Under the pieces are notes generated by a model. That model did not search any database. It was not told the DNA's origin and saw only the letters and a program-made list of their open reading frames with translations. Positions 21,444 to 35,100 of a stretch of DNA of 64,000 bases are shown in pieces. Location of the stretch: the NCBI GenBank assembly GCA_963693305.1, contig OY855912.1, positions 5,484,501 to 5,548,500 of the forward strand, given 5' to 3'. The position numbers and the translations under genes were made by a program. The first letter of the stretch is position 1. Every line of letters begins with the position of its first letter. The DNA comes from Meandrina meandrites. Lineage: Eukaryota; Cnidaria; Anthozoa; Scleractinia; Meandrinidae.

Positions 21444-21864
21444 TAGTTGTTAATACAATTGCACTGCGGGGGTTTCATTGAGAGCCAGGCACCAGGCAAA
21501 ATGAGTGGCTGTGAACATGACTTTGCCAACTGGCTGTTTTTAACATCTGACTTCAGTTTATAAAAGAGGGTAGGGTCTTGCTGATACGTTGCCCAGCTGC
21601 AAAACCCTGATGCCCACTTTCTCCAAACCTTAATAAATCCCTCATTAAATACAGTAATGTCCAGCTTCTTACTTCCTTTTTAAAAGTTTTGACCTTTGAA
21701 ACCCCTCCCCCTTCCCTGTTCCCATCATAATATTCTTTTGTCCTCTGTGGGGTAGGATATGGATGTTTCTTGAAACCATGTCATGTTGCATAATAAGACT
21801 CATGAGGTAAAAATACATGTGGTATATTGTTTTCTACTTACAGGCTAAACAGAGTTAATACAGG

Positions 21865-23117
21865 ATGGATAGCAACAATCAAGCCCTGCGCTTCACCATT
21901 GAAATCTTCAATGTCCAATTTGTAACTGCTGGACGCTACTTCCTTATACTACGAATAGTAGGAAACAAAGTTAATCACTCCAAAATGAAACTCTTTGTGG
22001 GTAATTCAAAAGTCCCTTTGGAAGATCATGAGTTTACCACTGATGCCTGTCTAGAGGATGGTGATCCTGAAACTTTGGCGACATTCACAGATTCAGTGAT
22101 CTCGTTTTTGATGCCTCCAGGTAAAGCTGTTGCCAAGTATAACATTTACATGCTTACATTTAAACCTTTTGCCACAAGAACTAAAGGGAGTGATCACATC
22201 AATTCTATTCAGGATAGAAAACAAGAAATATACATCAAGTGTCCAGTAGAATATTAACAAATGAGTTTCTCAATGAATTTTTTTAAGTCGTATATTATTC
22301 CAAAACTTTTGCCCACCTGTTAAACCAGTTGCTTTGTTTGTGAGAAATTTTGAGTCTGGATAAGAAAAACTGCCTGTTCTCTGTAATAGCTATCCATATT
22401 GAGCTGGTAATCTAAAGCTCTATCAGGAAAATGTAAGGGACTGTTTGTAAAAACCTCGTGACCTAGCTAGTGGTGACATAGTGGTGAAGGGGACAGCCCG
22501 AGAACAACCTCTTGCTTCATGTACCTTTTATTCCTGGTTCCTGCCCTTTTTCCCCAGTGGTTCCTGCCTCTTTGTGTTATTTTATTTGTTGTAGAATATT
22601 ATGAAATGTTGCAAAATTTTTCTCAATTTTTCCTGGTTCCAGCCACCTTGGGATCCCTCTTCCTGTCCTCTCTTCTCCCTCTTTTCGTACCTCTCCCACC
22701 TCCTATCCTCTCAGGCTCCTGCTGCCTGTTCCCCTTCACTTAGCGAGAGATCAAAGACTTTCATTGTAAACAAAGGTTACCCCATTATTTTTAATGCTTC
22801 ATTATTTCAATATTATTAATTGTCAGAGAGTGCTGATGGAGACATTCAACTTGTGGTCGAAGCATTTCGTCTACCAGAGAATCCCATGCATGAAGGAGAC
22901 AAGTTCGGAGAGGCTGTGTTTGATGTATTTCCGAGAAGGGGTGCTCTTTTCTCTGCAGTGCGACAGGCAACACCATCCTCTAAAGATTCCAATGAACTGT
23001 ATCAGTTTGAGACCAATATTACATTAAATCAAGTGCAGGACAGTGAAGGATTCTGGATCAATTGTGGTACTGTTAGAGCTGCTGTGAAACTGATGTATGA
23101 AGAACCTGAGCAAAAAA
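21865..23117 (+). CDS. CCDC33-like N-terminal C2-like block (exons 1-2)
   Basis: Residues 1-223 include LRFTIEIFNVQFVTAGRYFL, a beta-strand-rich start, then FVGNSKVPLEDHEF and later DIQLVVEAFRLP. The pattern of short strands separated by acidic loops suggests a divergent C2 sandwich, possibly membrane or partner binding. The join uses acceptor gtcagag|agt at 22828/22829, the only choice that keeps phase 0. Confidence 0.65.
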
Positions 23118-26100
23118 GTAAGTACTGGTAGTACATTTTATATAGATAGAAGACAGAGGGGTTTATGAACAAAAAAAAGTCATGACAAAATAAAATTAAT
23201 TTTAAAACTTGGATGAAGGCAAAACAGCTTGTCAGCATGTTATATAGCTTAAGCCAACGGTGAACCAAATATAAGTTTTGCAGATTAAAAAAGTTACCTA
23301 ACAAATTATCAGCCAACAGGTGTTGGTAACCTATTGCTGAAGTGGTTCCTTACATTTTTCAGCCTTCTGACAATTATGATGCAGTTGTTTGTATCTTTTT
23401 TTTTTTTTTTCATTAAGTGGTACAAATCACTTGCATGACAACAAATTAGCTGTAAAAGACTGCATAATGAAAAACAAAGGAGAATAAAATTTGAGCCAAG
23501 GATAAAATTGAACCACTACAAATATACTTGAAAACTAAGGATATTTGTGGTTTGGTGTATTATACCTGCACTGTCTAATGCCTGTTATTTGATAGTAGTT
23601 AAACAGCCAGTTAAACAGTTAGGCAATGAGGAATTATCAGGCAGGAATTCCTTGATCTGGAAGCAAAAGAATGCAGGAAGTTTAGCCAACTTAATTCCAA
23701 GTAGCGAGTTTGAAATGACTGAGACACAAGGAGTATCTCCAGAGATTGAGAGTGATCATATCAAGAAGGATTTAAAAGATGACATAGTGAGACTTGTTGA
23801 AAGTGAGGTTATACCTATATGTGAGTATTTTTTCCATTAGAAAAAATATTCATAGTTCAAGTTATAAATTCCACTTAGCAGGAAGCTAAGCAGAAAGTAA
23901 GTAGTATTATGTAAGGTAGAAATTGTTAATGATCTAGCCTAGGTAGCAAAGAAACATAACTATTTAAATAAATAATTTTAATAAACAAAAATTACATAAA
24001 TTAGCTTTTAAACTCATTTTGTGACTCCCAAACGCTACAAATTTAGGATTGAAACTAACCAATATTATTATAAAGATTTCCAGCGAGGTCCACGTCTTGG
24101 TTGTAGCTCTATTGTTTGAATTCTTTATAATTGTTATTTGTTTGCTTACAAGATACCATCCTTTGTTCTCAATTGTTTCATTTTGATTGGTTACTTTAAT
24201 TTGTTCTATTAGTGGCCTAGCTGAAGCAGTTGCACTGTAATTCCCTACAAGAGAACCTGAGATATGACCTAGAAAATTTCACCTGATAGAAATGCACATA
24301 AGTTGCTCTCAAATTGACAAAATGACATGTCTGACAACTTATTGCAGTATGCATTATTTTCTGTACTAATTAACTCTAGCAGGTGATTTTAAGAGAGAAC
24401 TAGAGCAGTTTGCTGATGAGACAGAAGCAACTAAGTCAGCTAGTGAGTCCTTACTTACAACACAGCATGAAGCAGGAAGCTTAGCCAACTTTTGTCCCAG
24501 TCAGGAGTCTGCAGAGGTCAAAAATAAGACTTTCGATGTTTCAGAACTTAATCTAATCAAGGAGAAACAGAGAATATTACTACACAGAATTAATGTAGAC
24601 AAATGTAAGTAAAAAAAGGCAGTGTGGCTGTATCTACCCTCACAGATTTTCTAACTTGCCAAATGGTTCCGTATGATTACTTACCTTCAATCTCAGTATT
24701 GGTTACAAGAAGTGTTGCGATGTTCAGTGGTCACAGGTTTTTAGCATATACGTGAACTAAGAATGTTGCACAACTATGTAGTGTTGTGTTTATCAGTTGT
24801 ATAATGGACATGTCTTTTACCACTGCATTGTACAATCAATTCCGAAGGCCCTTTATAGACCGTTATTACACCCACTTATTTTCCTGAAAGGTTTGAAATA
24901 AAATCGTGCAGATTAAGTTAATTCCTTAGATCTTGTAGTAGGTGGCAAGGTACATTATAATTACCAGTTACTGTAGTTTTAATTGCTAATCATTTTTATC
25001 AGGTAGTGACTCCTTTGTAGTTGGGAAACAAGAAAAGGCAGGCAGTTTAGCCAACTTGTGCACAAGTAGCTACATGTGTAGTGAATTTCCAGCTGAGATG
25101 AATGATAAAGAGAAGGGAGAAAAAATTGATGAAGACATTGTTGAAAGTGGGGAGGTGATTTCAGTATGTGAGTTTCAATGATGGTATACTTGAATTCAAC
25201 ACGATAGTCAGATTAATTTTTTTAATGATGAAATGCTTTTTTACTGTCTTGTGTCAGATTTGCAATATGCTTGTTAAATCTACTTTGAGTCTGGCCCCTG
25301 TTCTTGTGTTGTGTCCTTGGCTTATGAAAAACACTATATGCCTGTTATAGGGCTCTATTTCATTCAGGTGTAAGCTCTTTGAAAACATTGCTGGGAGGGC
25401 ACAACAAAATGGCAATCTGCAATGGACTGGCATTCCATCCACGGAGGAGTAGCTACCATTCTCCTTGTCATCACTTAATGCACTGAAAATCAAAGTGTTA
25501 ACCTATATATCATTATGCGTCTGCAATGGCATTAGTTCCTCAAAATGTTTTGTAAATTCGAATGTGATTATTATAAATTTAGTATTAATATCGGGGTAAA
25601 AATTGAAATTCTTTTCAGAGCTAATGTTTGCTTGTGTTGTAGGGCAGAACAGTAACCAATATACAGGAGATTCTCCTGATGTAATACAGCAACAGACAGG
25701 AAATGTAGTCCTAGATAGCTCACACAGTCAGTTACCTAGGACGGAAATAGACAGGCAGAAATGTTCAAATAAGTTGTTGAGCATCCCAGAAGAAGGGAGA
25801 GTTGGACAGGAAGTAAAACAAAAGGGTGAAAGGGTACAGCCTAAGACTTATAGAAGCCCAGTAGGTGTTCTGACAGAGAGTTACAAGTCTTTAAGAGAAG
25901 AGGAATTAGAGCAAACAGGTCATGGAACTGTGGAAGATGGCTTCTTTTTTACTGAGAAAAGGAAAAGAGATGAGATGCTCATTACTTGTGGTAATGACAG
26001 CAATGACACAGACAAAAAGTCATTTGATTTGTTGAAAGCAGCTGGCAAAGTTGTGTTTGTAGGTGTTCAATTTGCACACTGTCCTGCTCTTAATGAAACC

Positions 26101-29100
26101 CTTGTAGTAATCACTGTGGAGAATTAAGTTTTAAAATTTACGAATCAGTTAGCTAACTGTTAACTAAAGAGAGATCTCAGTGATAAATTTTACTTATGAC
26201 ATGTTTTTGTATATTTTATAATGCACCATACAATTTGGAAGTTGCGAGCAGGTTGAGTGAGGTTGTTATTAAGTAACACTGTTGGAAGGCTAAAATGTTA
26301 CTGCAAAAGCATAATTTGTTTGTTGACTGTGGCATCTATAGTACACAGTACAGTGTCTCATAATATGAAAATCAATCATTTTACCATCAGAGCCAGTTAA
26401 GAAGCCACAGCCACTCCCAGTTCCTAGGGAACCTGTGCCAGGTCCTTCAACTGCACCAGATACTCCGTTGGGAATCAAAACAGTGAGTTGTCTCCTGTAG
26501 TTTGTCTTGAAATACAAGGACTTGCCTGGTCTTCAAAGAACCACAATTGCTAGCATCCTTTCTTAGTTCCCTGCCTTGAGCTAACTTCTAGTAATTACAT
26601 CTTCCCATTCTTCTTCAGTTTTACAGTTCTTGGCCTTGCTCCTTTCCTTTCCCCCTTTGGAGTGAAATACAAAATTCTCTAGTGCTGGTGTATGTCAGCA
26701 GATACTGGTACCCTCACCTCCACTTCCTCCTTGCTAGGTCAATATTGTCTCGTCTTTATTATTAATTACATCACAGGCGTCCCAAACTCATGACTCAAGA
26801 AATTGATTGAATGTTGAGCATTTTTATTCCACTTTATTTTGAAGCCTCATACAATGTCTTGTATAGTGCTCAAATTCTCAACAGCCTAAATTGTAACACA
26901 ACACCAAGCACTTCATGTAGTCACCTCCCACTCAACACACTTTTATTTGATTGATTTCTCGAATTGTGAGTTTGGTAGACCTGTGATTACATCCTTTTCA
27001 AAAATGCTCATATTGCTGAGTTCCATATGCCATGGATCTGGTTACTAGGATTATTCCAAGACAAAGAAAACGACTGTATTCTATGTTATTGTCAGATTCA
27101 GGAGTCTGCCCTTGGTTCTCATGTAAACAGCATACCTGTGCATCACTTGTGTGGCAGCTACACCGCAAGGGAAGGGCACTGTGAAGTGGTAGTTCTAGCT
27201 CATGGGGCTCTAGGACTGCCATTTAAATCAGATGGAAGGCCTCCTCAGCCATATGTTGTAGGGTAAGTAAAAGATGAACAAAGCTGCTATGAAAGATAAT
27301 GGGTTTGCACCAGGTAGGGATCTCTCTCTTGGTTCGTTGCCACTGGGTGGGGGATAGGGCCAGAAATAAATGTTCTCCACTTGTCCCTGTTCTTGGCCAC
27401 AGCTGCTGCTCCGGCCCATTATGTTTGACCCATCTCAGCACGTTCCCTTTGTACTGTTCTCCCCTGTGTTTCCCTTGGCTGGTGCCGAGGTTTATGCTAC
27501 ATGCAGGTTTCAGCTTGGTGGCATACCAAGAACTTGACCTATCCTCTTCCAGGTAGGGATCAATATATTCTAGATCAGAATGACAGAATCTTAGCCCAGT
27601 ATAAATGTGCCGGCAGCTAAAGATATTGCTACCTACAATGTAGTATCAGCAGCCTACTTTACACAAAACTTTATTTTAAAAAAATAAAAGGCCTCTTATA
27701 GTTCAAACTGTAACCATTTAAATACCATTTCCTGTAAATTGGGATGCACTCAAGCTAACCTGTTTTACCAGCAGCTGTTACAGTGTACATGAAAGAGGTG
27801 CTTACTAAAACTAACTAGAATCCTGGACAATAGTCATGAATGCTTCACCTTTTGCCTACCAATGGTATTTGTCTTCACCTACCCCTTTCTACCCCAGATA
27901 TCTTGTTGATGCTGATCCATGCAAACCAGGCCCAGTAGTCCAATAAGCCTAACATGCTGCAATTCATCCAAAAGATTTGATCTAACTAAGAGGTGTTTTG
28001 GCTGTACAGTTATGCACCTTAGTAGTACATGGTGGCTCACTGTGTACCCATTTTTACAGGAAGTCTGGAAAAGCAGAGGCTCAGATGCAAATGGGACAAT
28101 CTGTTACCCATGCTGCTATTCAACCAACACATTCTCCATCTTGGGAAGAACTGCTATTGATTGAGGTCAAGGAGGAGGAATCTAAAGATGAAGGTTTGTC
28201 ATCTAAGTGGTGTAAATGTCATAAGAAAATATTTTCCCTCAACGTGTTCCATGAATTTTTATTGCTGTACATTACTTGTATCTTCCTTTGAGTGCAAACT
28301 TTCAAATTTGAGCAGCTGTCTTCTCAGAACATATCGGTTTCATCTTTTGTTTGAAGCAGTTAGTATGGTGATGTTTGGAGACCTTTTTCTTCACATGTGT
28401 CAATGGTGAAAAAAGAAAAAAGAATATATCAATATACCAGTGCTAGTTATCATACATTAGTCATTACGGTTCTGTTTTCTGTAGAAATTGGCAAATAAAT
28501 ATTTCTATTTCAAACATTTTCTATTTCCACTGGATAGTGATGTATATTTTTGTTTTCTTGGACAGTTGTTATCTTATTGGTAGCAGACCATCCCAGCAGA
28601 GAGTTACTTACAGAGTATACAGTGCCACTTAATCATTTGAAGCCCTTTCATCAATATCATCTGGAGTTGGTTCAGGTACTAATCATTAAATTTTATTTTT
28701 TTAGATTTTGTGGGAGATATTGTGGCTTTACTGTCAGTTCTTCAGGTGCAAGATCCAGGGACTGAAAGTTCTAGTACTGGATATTATTTTTCCATAATTT
28801 TCTTAGCTGGCAAGGTTCTTTGTTCTTACAGTTTATTTCTGCAGTCAGCAACCTAACAAAATGATCAGGGGTAACCTTCAGTGTGTTAGCATCCCATCCA
28901 AGGGGAGAAGCCAGAGAAATTGGAGACAAACATCCATAACAGTTCTGATAAGGTGCTAGGCTTGTCTTCCTTGTGGCTCGGGAAGAACTGTTACATTCAT
29001 CTTCATCCACCACTGCAGACACAAGGAACAATGTTGTCTGCACAGTCTTCTGTAGGCAAGAACCCAGGGTGAATTACAGTCGCTACCTTATTGTAAAGTA

Positions 29101-32100
29101 CCTTGAACAGTATTTAGCAATTTTTTTGTAGTAATTTGGAGTTAGGTAGTGTTTTGACTTGAAAAAAGTATTGTTTTATTTTAATTTGACAGCCCAATTC
29201 AGAGCTTAATGGTGATATTAGGCTCTACATTACCTTGATGAAGAAGCTGGACAAGCTACCACTTCCCTCTGTTGGTTCAAAGATGTTTGGCTTGGAGGTA
29301 ATGCATATGAATGAGATCTTCCTCTTGCAACTGTTTGTGTTTGTAACAGTCCCAACACTGTTTTACCTTTTTGAGCAAAGGATGGCTTTAACACTGCCCT
29401 CCTTTTTGTGGTTGTTGGATGTAATTTGTACTTCCCGTAAAAGGACACATATGGGAGGTTCAGTTAAAACTAACCTCCACTTTCGTGTAGCAGTAGCACA
29501 AGTTACACCTTCCACTATTTTTTAAATCTTTTCTTCTATTTTGCATTTCCATTAGTTGTTACTTCGTGGATTGGATTCTCCAGTCAGCAGCCAAATGGGC
29601 CCACTTATTGCCACTGGAAGAATTGTAACTGACTGGAAAGAATACAAGTAAGACATTTAAACAATCATTATGTTGTCGAAACATTTCCCATACAGTGATG
29701 TAATCATTGGAAATAAAAGTTTAGTTGCCAAGCTGCAATTTGCTATCACAACAAACAACAATCTGTTTGTCAGAACCATTACCTTTCCAAGCTTAGGGCA
29801 TTCAGAAGAAAACAAATTGATGCAGTTTCTGTTGCCTTGTTGTTCATCAACAAAAGAAGTCAACATCTCATTTTCAATTGAAATCATTAACTAGGGGATA
29901 TAATGTTGGTGTACTAGCAACGTCTCAGAACCAGTGGCAATTGAAGTGTTCCACATTCAGCAAGCTCACATGCATAGGACTAAGACGGTAAACCTATTTC
30001 AAGAGTATTATCCCCTCGGGTTGTATTACTCACTAATCAAAAGTTGGATGGTTATTAAACAATTATTCACCGAAGTGGAGGTGAATAGTGGTGGATATTT
30101 ACCGAGCCGCGAAGCGGCGAGGTAAATATTCACCACTTTCACCGACACTGAGGTGAATAATTATTGTTTTAGTATATACCACACAAGTTGAATAACTAGC
30201 AGACCAAAACATTACTTTCGGTACCCAAAGCAACACGCAAAGCCATTTTGTTTCTCTTTGGCTGCTTGGAGGTGAATAGTGCTTTGCTAATCACCTCCGA
30301 GTTAACCAATCAGCGCGCGCGGAAAGCACTATTCACTTGTGTGGTATATACTAATTAGCTTTATATTTTTGTCGTTTTATTGCCACCACAAGGGAAACCA
30401 TGCTGTCAGCTCAGCCAAGACCAACTGGGGTAACAGTAACTACCATTCACTTTCCGTCACCACACCCAACTTCATTTGCTGTAGCAGGGGTGGCACATGT
30501 GTATGGAGCTCCTCAGGTGACTACAGCCGGAGATCCTCAGGAACAACCTCAGTGGAACCAGACTATGTTCTTTCTTGGAGATGAGCCAAGTCTCTTTACT
30601 GCCACATCAGCTTTGGTTCTTGAGTATTATCCAGCTTCACTTGGTAAGATATGCAATGCTGTTATACCCTTTTATAATACAGTTTTGAAAATGCTTGTGG
30701 TACGACAATGTGCTACTATTACATGTATGTGGTAGTCCTGTTGGCCAAATGGTTAGTGCATTTGATCAAGTGTTCAAGGTTCAAGTCTCCCAGGGTTGCT
30801 GTGTTGTATTCTTGTAAAAGAAACTGGCAATTAAATGGTATAAATGAGTGCAAGCAAATTGTTGGGGCAACCCAAAGAATTGCTGGAAAATAACCTGCAA
30901 TAGACTTAAAGCCAATGCTCAGGGAGAAGTGATACTTCTACTTGCTCAGTGCTACAGAAAAAGAATTGAACTTGGACCAGTGAGCAATCTGGCTTCTCCC
31001 ATCTCAATGATTTAAACAAATTTTACCTTTAACAACTTATCTAAATGTATTGCTTTTATCCTAGCTATGACTAGAGATTGTTGGCAACTAACAAGCCCTG
31101 TTGCTTATTCTTATCAAACAATGGATCAGTTGCTTCTCTCAAGCTTACAATGGGACAGTGGGAGATTGGGTCTCAGGGTAGACAATCTACCAATTGAGGT
31201 AAGGCACAATAATTTTCAACCAACCTCTTCTTGCAGGGGTAGATCTAGGGGGAGGATGCAGGGCATGCACTGCCCCCCCCCCCCCCCCTTTCCTGAGATG
31301 TCCTACGACTTTTTAACACAACTGGTATTCTACAGAAAAAGTCAGCTATGCCATTCCTTTGTGGTGCAACCCCTTCTAAGAACAATCCTGGATTCACCCC
31401 TGTCTTGGTTGACTCATTTTACTGCCATTGTGCTGCTGTTGAACACTCATTCATATGTGATTTCATCTACATCATTTGCTATCATTGCAAATTATCAAAA
31501 TCTTGGTATTTCATTAGTAGAATGTAATTACCACGAGGTAACCACTGTAGTCACCTGTTATTTTATAACGTTTTAATGTTTTCTTTTTTGTTAGTCGGAA
31601 TGTTTCTTAACAAGTGTGGCGATGCTGCTCAATTTATCTCCTAGCTTGAATGACACTGCATGCAGTATCTACCTATGGACTAATGGATCATGTACATATA
31701 CATTTGCCAATACTTGTCTGTGTAATTTCAGGGTTCAAATCTAAGAACAGCTATAGGCACTAGTCCAACAGTTGGAATGGTACTCAGACTTGTCACTAAT
31801 GAGGTATTTTGGAAAGGTGTTCTATGTTTAGCTGAGTGTTCTTAACTAAGTAGTTTTAAAAAATCCAGCTAGTGAAGCATCGGTGCACCTCTTTTGATAA
31901 GTACGTTTTTTCTTACATGGTCAGCCTAGGATTGGCCCATTGTTAGTGTATTTAAGTCAGAATTTAAAGGTACGGGTTCCATCATGACAACTGTGCTCAT
32001 GTTGTGTCAACCACTGGCATTGACCAGATGGAAGGCTTCTCTCTGCTTCCTAGGGTTGTTCAGACTCGAACCTGTATATTTTTTTTACAGAGACCAGACC

Positions 32101-35100
32101 AGCTGTTATCTGCTGCCCACTTGTCTTCATTGCCTGTCTTCAGAGCAGCGCCTCAGACGTCACAGCTAGGGCACTCCTTACCTACTCAAATGTCCAAAAC
32201 AGCAGAACAGGTAGTTTCATAATGGTGGTTCTTGACAATATCTTTGTTGCATGAATTCAGTGCTATAGTCAGGTTACTCATTCAAGCTAACGAAAAATAC
32301 GAAAATGTCCTGCGCAGCGTTAATTTAAATGAACACATAAGATTTTGTAATGTGAAACGCTGGAAAGGTAATTTTTAAAAACTAAACGTTTCGGCAGTGC
32401 TGCCTTCATCAGTAGTAGTAAAATAATTGACATTTTTTTACTACTACTGATGAAGGCAGCACTGCCGAAACGTTTAGTTTTTAAAAATTAACTTTCCAGC
32501 GTTTCACATTACAAAATCTTATGTACTCATTCAAGCTCCTGACTATCTGCAGAAATTTACAATGATGTTGTTCATGTTGTTTGTTTACTGCAGAGCTGAT
32601 GCCTCTTAAACAAACTGTTTTCACTATTATTTTCAGACAACTTATGGCCTTCCCCCAATGAATGCAGTGAAAACCATTCTGCCACAGTTTCACTCTTTGT
32701 ATAATGCACCAAGACCGGAACCACTCAAGGAATACATTCCACTGGCAAACGTGTCATCTCCACCGGAAAGAGGGTGACGTTATGGTGGACACTGTATTTG
32801 GAGGAATTTAAGCTAAAGCATAGGGCAGATGTATCTAAATGCTGTTTCAGGAAATTTTAAAAAATAAGTTACCCGTCTGTGTTGCTTTTGTAACCCGAGC
32901 AGACAGGAACTCAACATGTGGCATTAAATGCAAGGCAATGCAATCAGAGCGATGTTCCTGCTCATGCAAGAAATTGGATCATTGCTGGCTGACAATCCAA
33001 AGAAAGGCCTGTCATTTACTAAAAGGATTTAATTTACGTTGCTTAGAAACCTCTCTCACAAATATTGTAGGTTCCATCAGTTCTTTGAATTGAGGTAAAA
33101 ATTATCGGCATTGGAACTGATCGTACACATTTTTCTCCCCTAGAAACGTTGATGCTACTGGAGCAAGTCAAATTCCTCCCGAAGTAAGCACTGTTTTAGT
33201 TTCTATCACTTATAATTGTAACTGCAACTATCTGCAACTATCGATTAAAAGTAATTAGAAGTGGTTAAGGCCGTCATCTCCAAGGCGTAGGTTGCATTCC
33301 ATTTTCATTTTATTATTTCTGTGTTGAGTATGTGCTTCACAACATTACAAATTGGTAGCCCAGATGGAGATGAAAAAATAGACTGTGGTAGAATTGGTAC
33401 TCTTTAGATTCATTGTTTTTTTTGGTCAAAGGTGATGTAAGCTTCACATAGCAATTTGACAAAAAGGGAGTTGACAAAGGCTTTTGAAATGAAGATGGCT
33501 TAAAAGTGACTCTTTACAGATACTCGATTGCAGTATTGCATTTTAAGTGAATGTGAAAGTTGTACATGCTTGTAAACTTTATTTGAATTTTGCTAATTAT
33601 CTTATCTAAGTCAGCACGTATGAAGAATAATTCCTGCAGTCTAATATCATCTTGCTGAATTATGCTATGCTGTTTCCAGATCAGAGGAACGCTTGATATT
33701 AGAAGCCTTGCTGTCATGGATTACCAGATGAAGGTAATAATGTGATATGAAACTCCTGAGACAGAGATGAATAGAGCATCTCTCTTTTTGGGACAAACTT
33801 GCCAAGAAGATGGATAGTAAGCGTAAAGAAAATAAATATTTTTAAGGAATTGGCTCTGAGTCCCGCAACATTCTATGTAAAAAAATGTAATTTATTTACC
33901 CGCATTACACAGAAGAGCTCAGGAGCTCGTTAAGACGTGCACATGCATCCAAGATCGAATTGGAATTTAGTGTGTTGGTTTTTGTGGAGGGAAGAAAATT
34001 GGAGAACCTGGAGGAAAACCCTCGGAGCAAGGACAAGAACCAACAACAAACTCAACCCACATATGGCACCTAGCCGGAATGGAACCCAGGCCACATTGGT
34101 GGGAAGCGAGTGCTCTGACCACTGCGCGGATGTTTTGTTGTTGTCTGTATTAGAAAAAGAAAATTTACTGCCAGGCTTAATCCATGTGATTATATTGATC
34201 GTACCTTTTTCTGATTTTGCTGGTAATGAACAGCCTGTAATTCAGTTTTTTTTGTATATCGATAATCCTCTGGAGCGTTCTAAAGCATGCCTGTAGGGAA
34301 TCGAAGTTCGATTTTGGTGTTAGTGCAAAAATGGCCTTCATATCGTTCTGTCAACAAAGATTGTTGTGTATTGAGCACATTATGGGATTTTACAGGAAGT
34401 GGATCGCTACAGAACAGCAATGAGGAAGATGGCAACAGATCTCCTTCATGTGCGAGAAGATTGTAAAAGATTAGAGGTTAGGTGTTGAATTTCTTGAAGT
34501 AATGCTTGTTAACCTAGGGCCAACGTTTTGTATATGGTGTTAGATTTTGCAACTATGTCGACCTTTTTGGCAGTGATTGTGTTGTCTTATAAAAGAAAAG
34601 ATCCGTTGAATGCCTTTTTTGATGGTATATGTTTGTGTTGAACCTTCCTATTTTAGCGTTTTTATCACAGGATGTGCCTGAAGTAAAACTCAATATTCGC
34701 TCTGGGTTAACCAGAATGTTCTTGTTGGCTCTTGCTATCATTGCAAGGCAATATCTCGTTAAGTATTTAAGATAGAGGTGATGACTTTTATTTCACAGTC
34801 GTCTTCCTCTGATTCCATGCAAAGCTCATCACTAAATCATCTCTTTGAGCAAGAAACTTCTAGGAATTATAAAGCAGTTGTCCAGATGGCTCTTCCTATT
34901 ATTGGGTAGCAGAATTCTGTATTTTGGCTTAGAGTCAAACTACATCTAAGCTCAGCCTTATTTTTTTTGTTTTCTTAACTAACACGTCGTGAAATTATGT
35001 TCTTAACTTGGTCGTAATTGATTCTTCCAGGAAGCTAACACTAGGCTAAGGCGAGAGGTGGGTCAGCATGACGAGATATCCAGGCTGATGGTCAGTTCAA

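Noticed and set aside
26063..26127. C-terminus of the CCDC33-like gene at the TAA 26125-26127
   Set aside because: A donor at 26063 (gtag|gtgttc) joins in phase to 26391 and the frame then continues through 25 more exons.
34799..34907. Extra exon in the CCDC33-like gene (SSSSDSMQSSSLNHLF)
   Set aside because: It has an acceptor, but its obvious donor gives a phase that leads to a stop in the next exon; skipping it keeps the frame.
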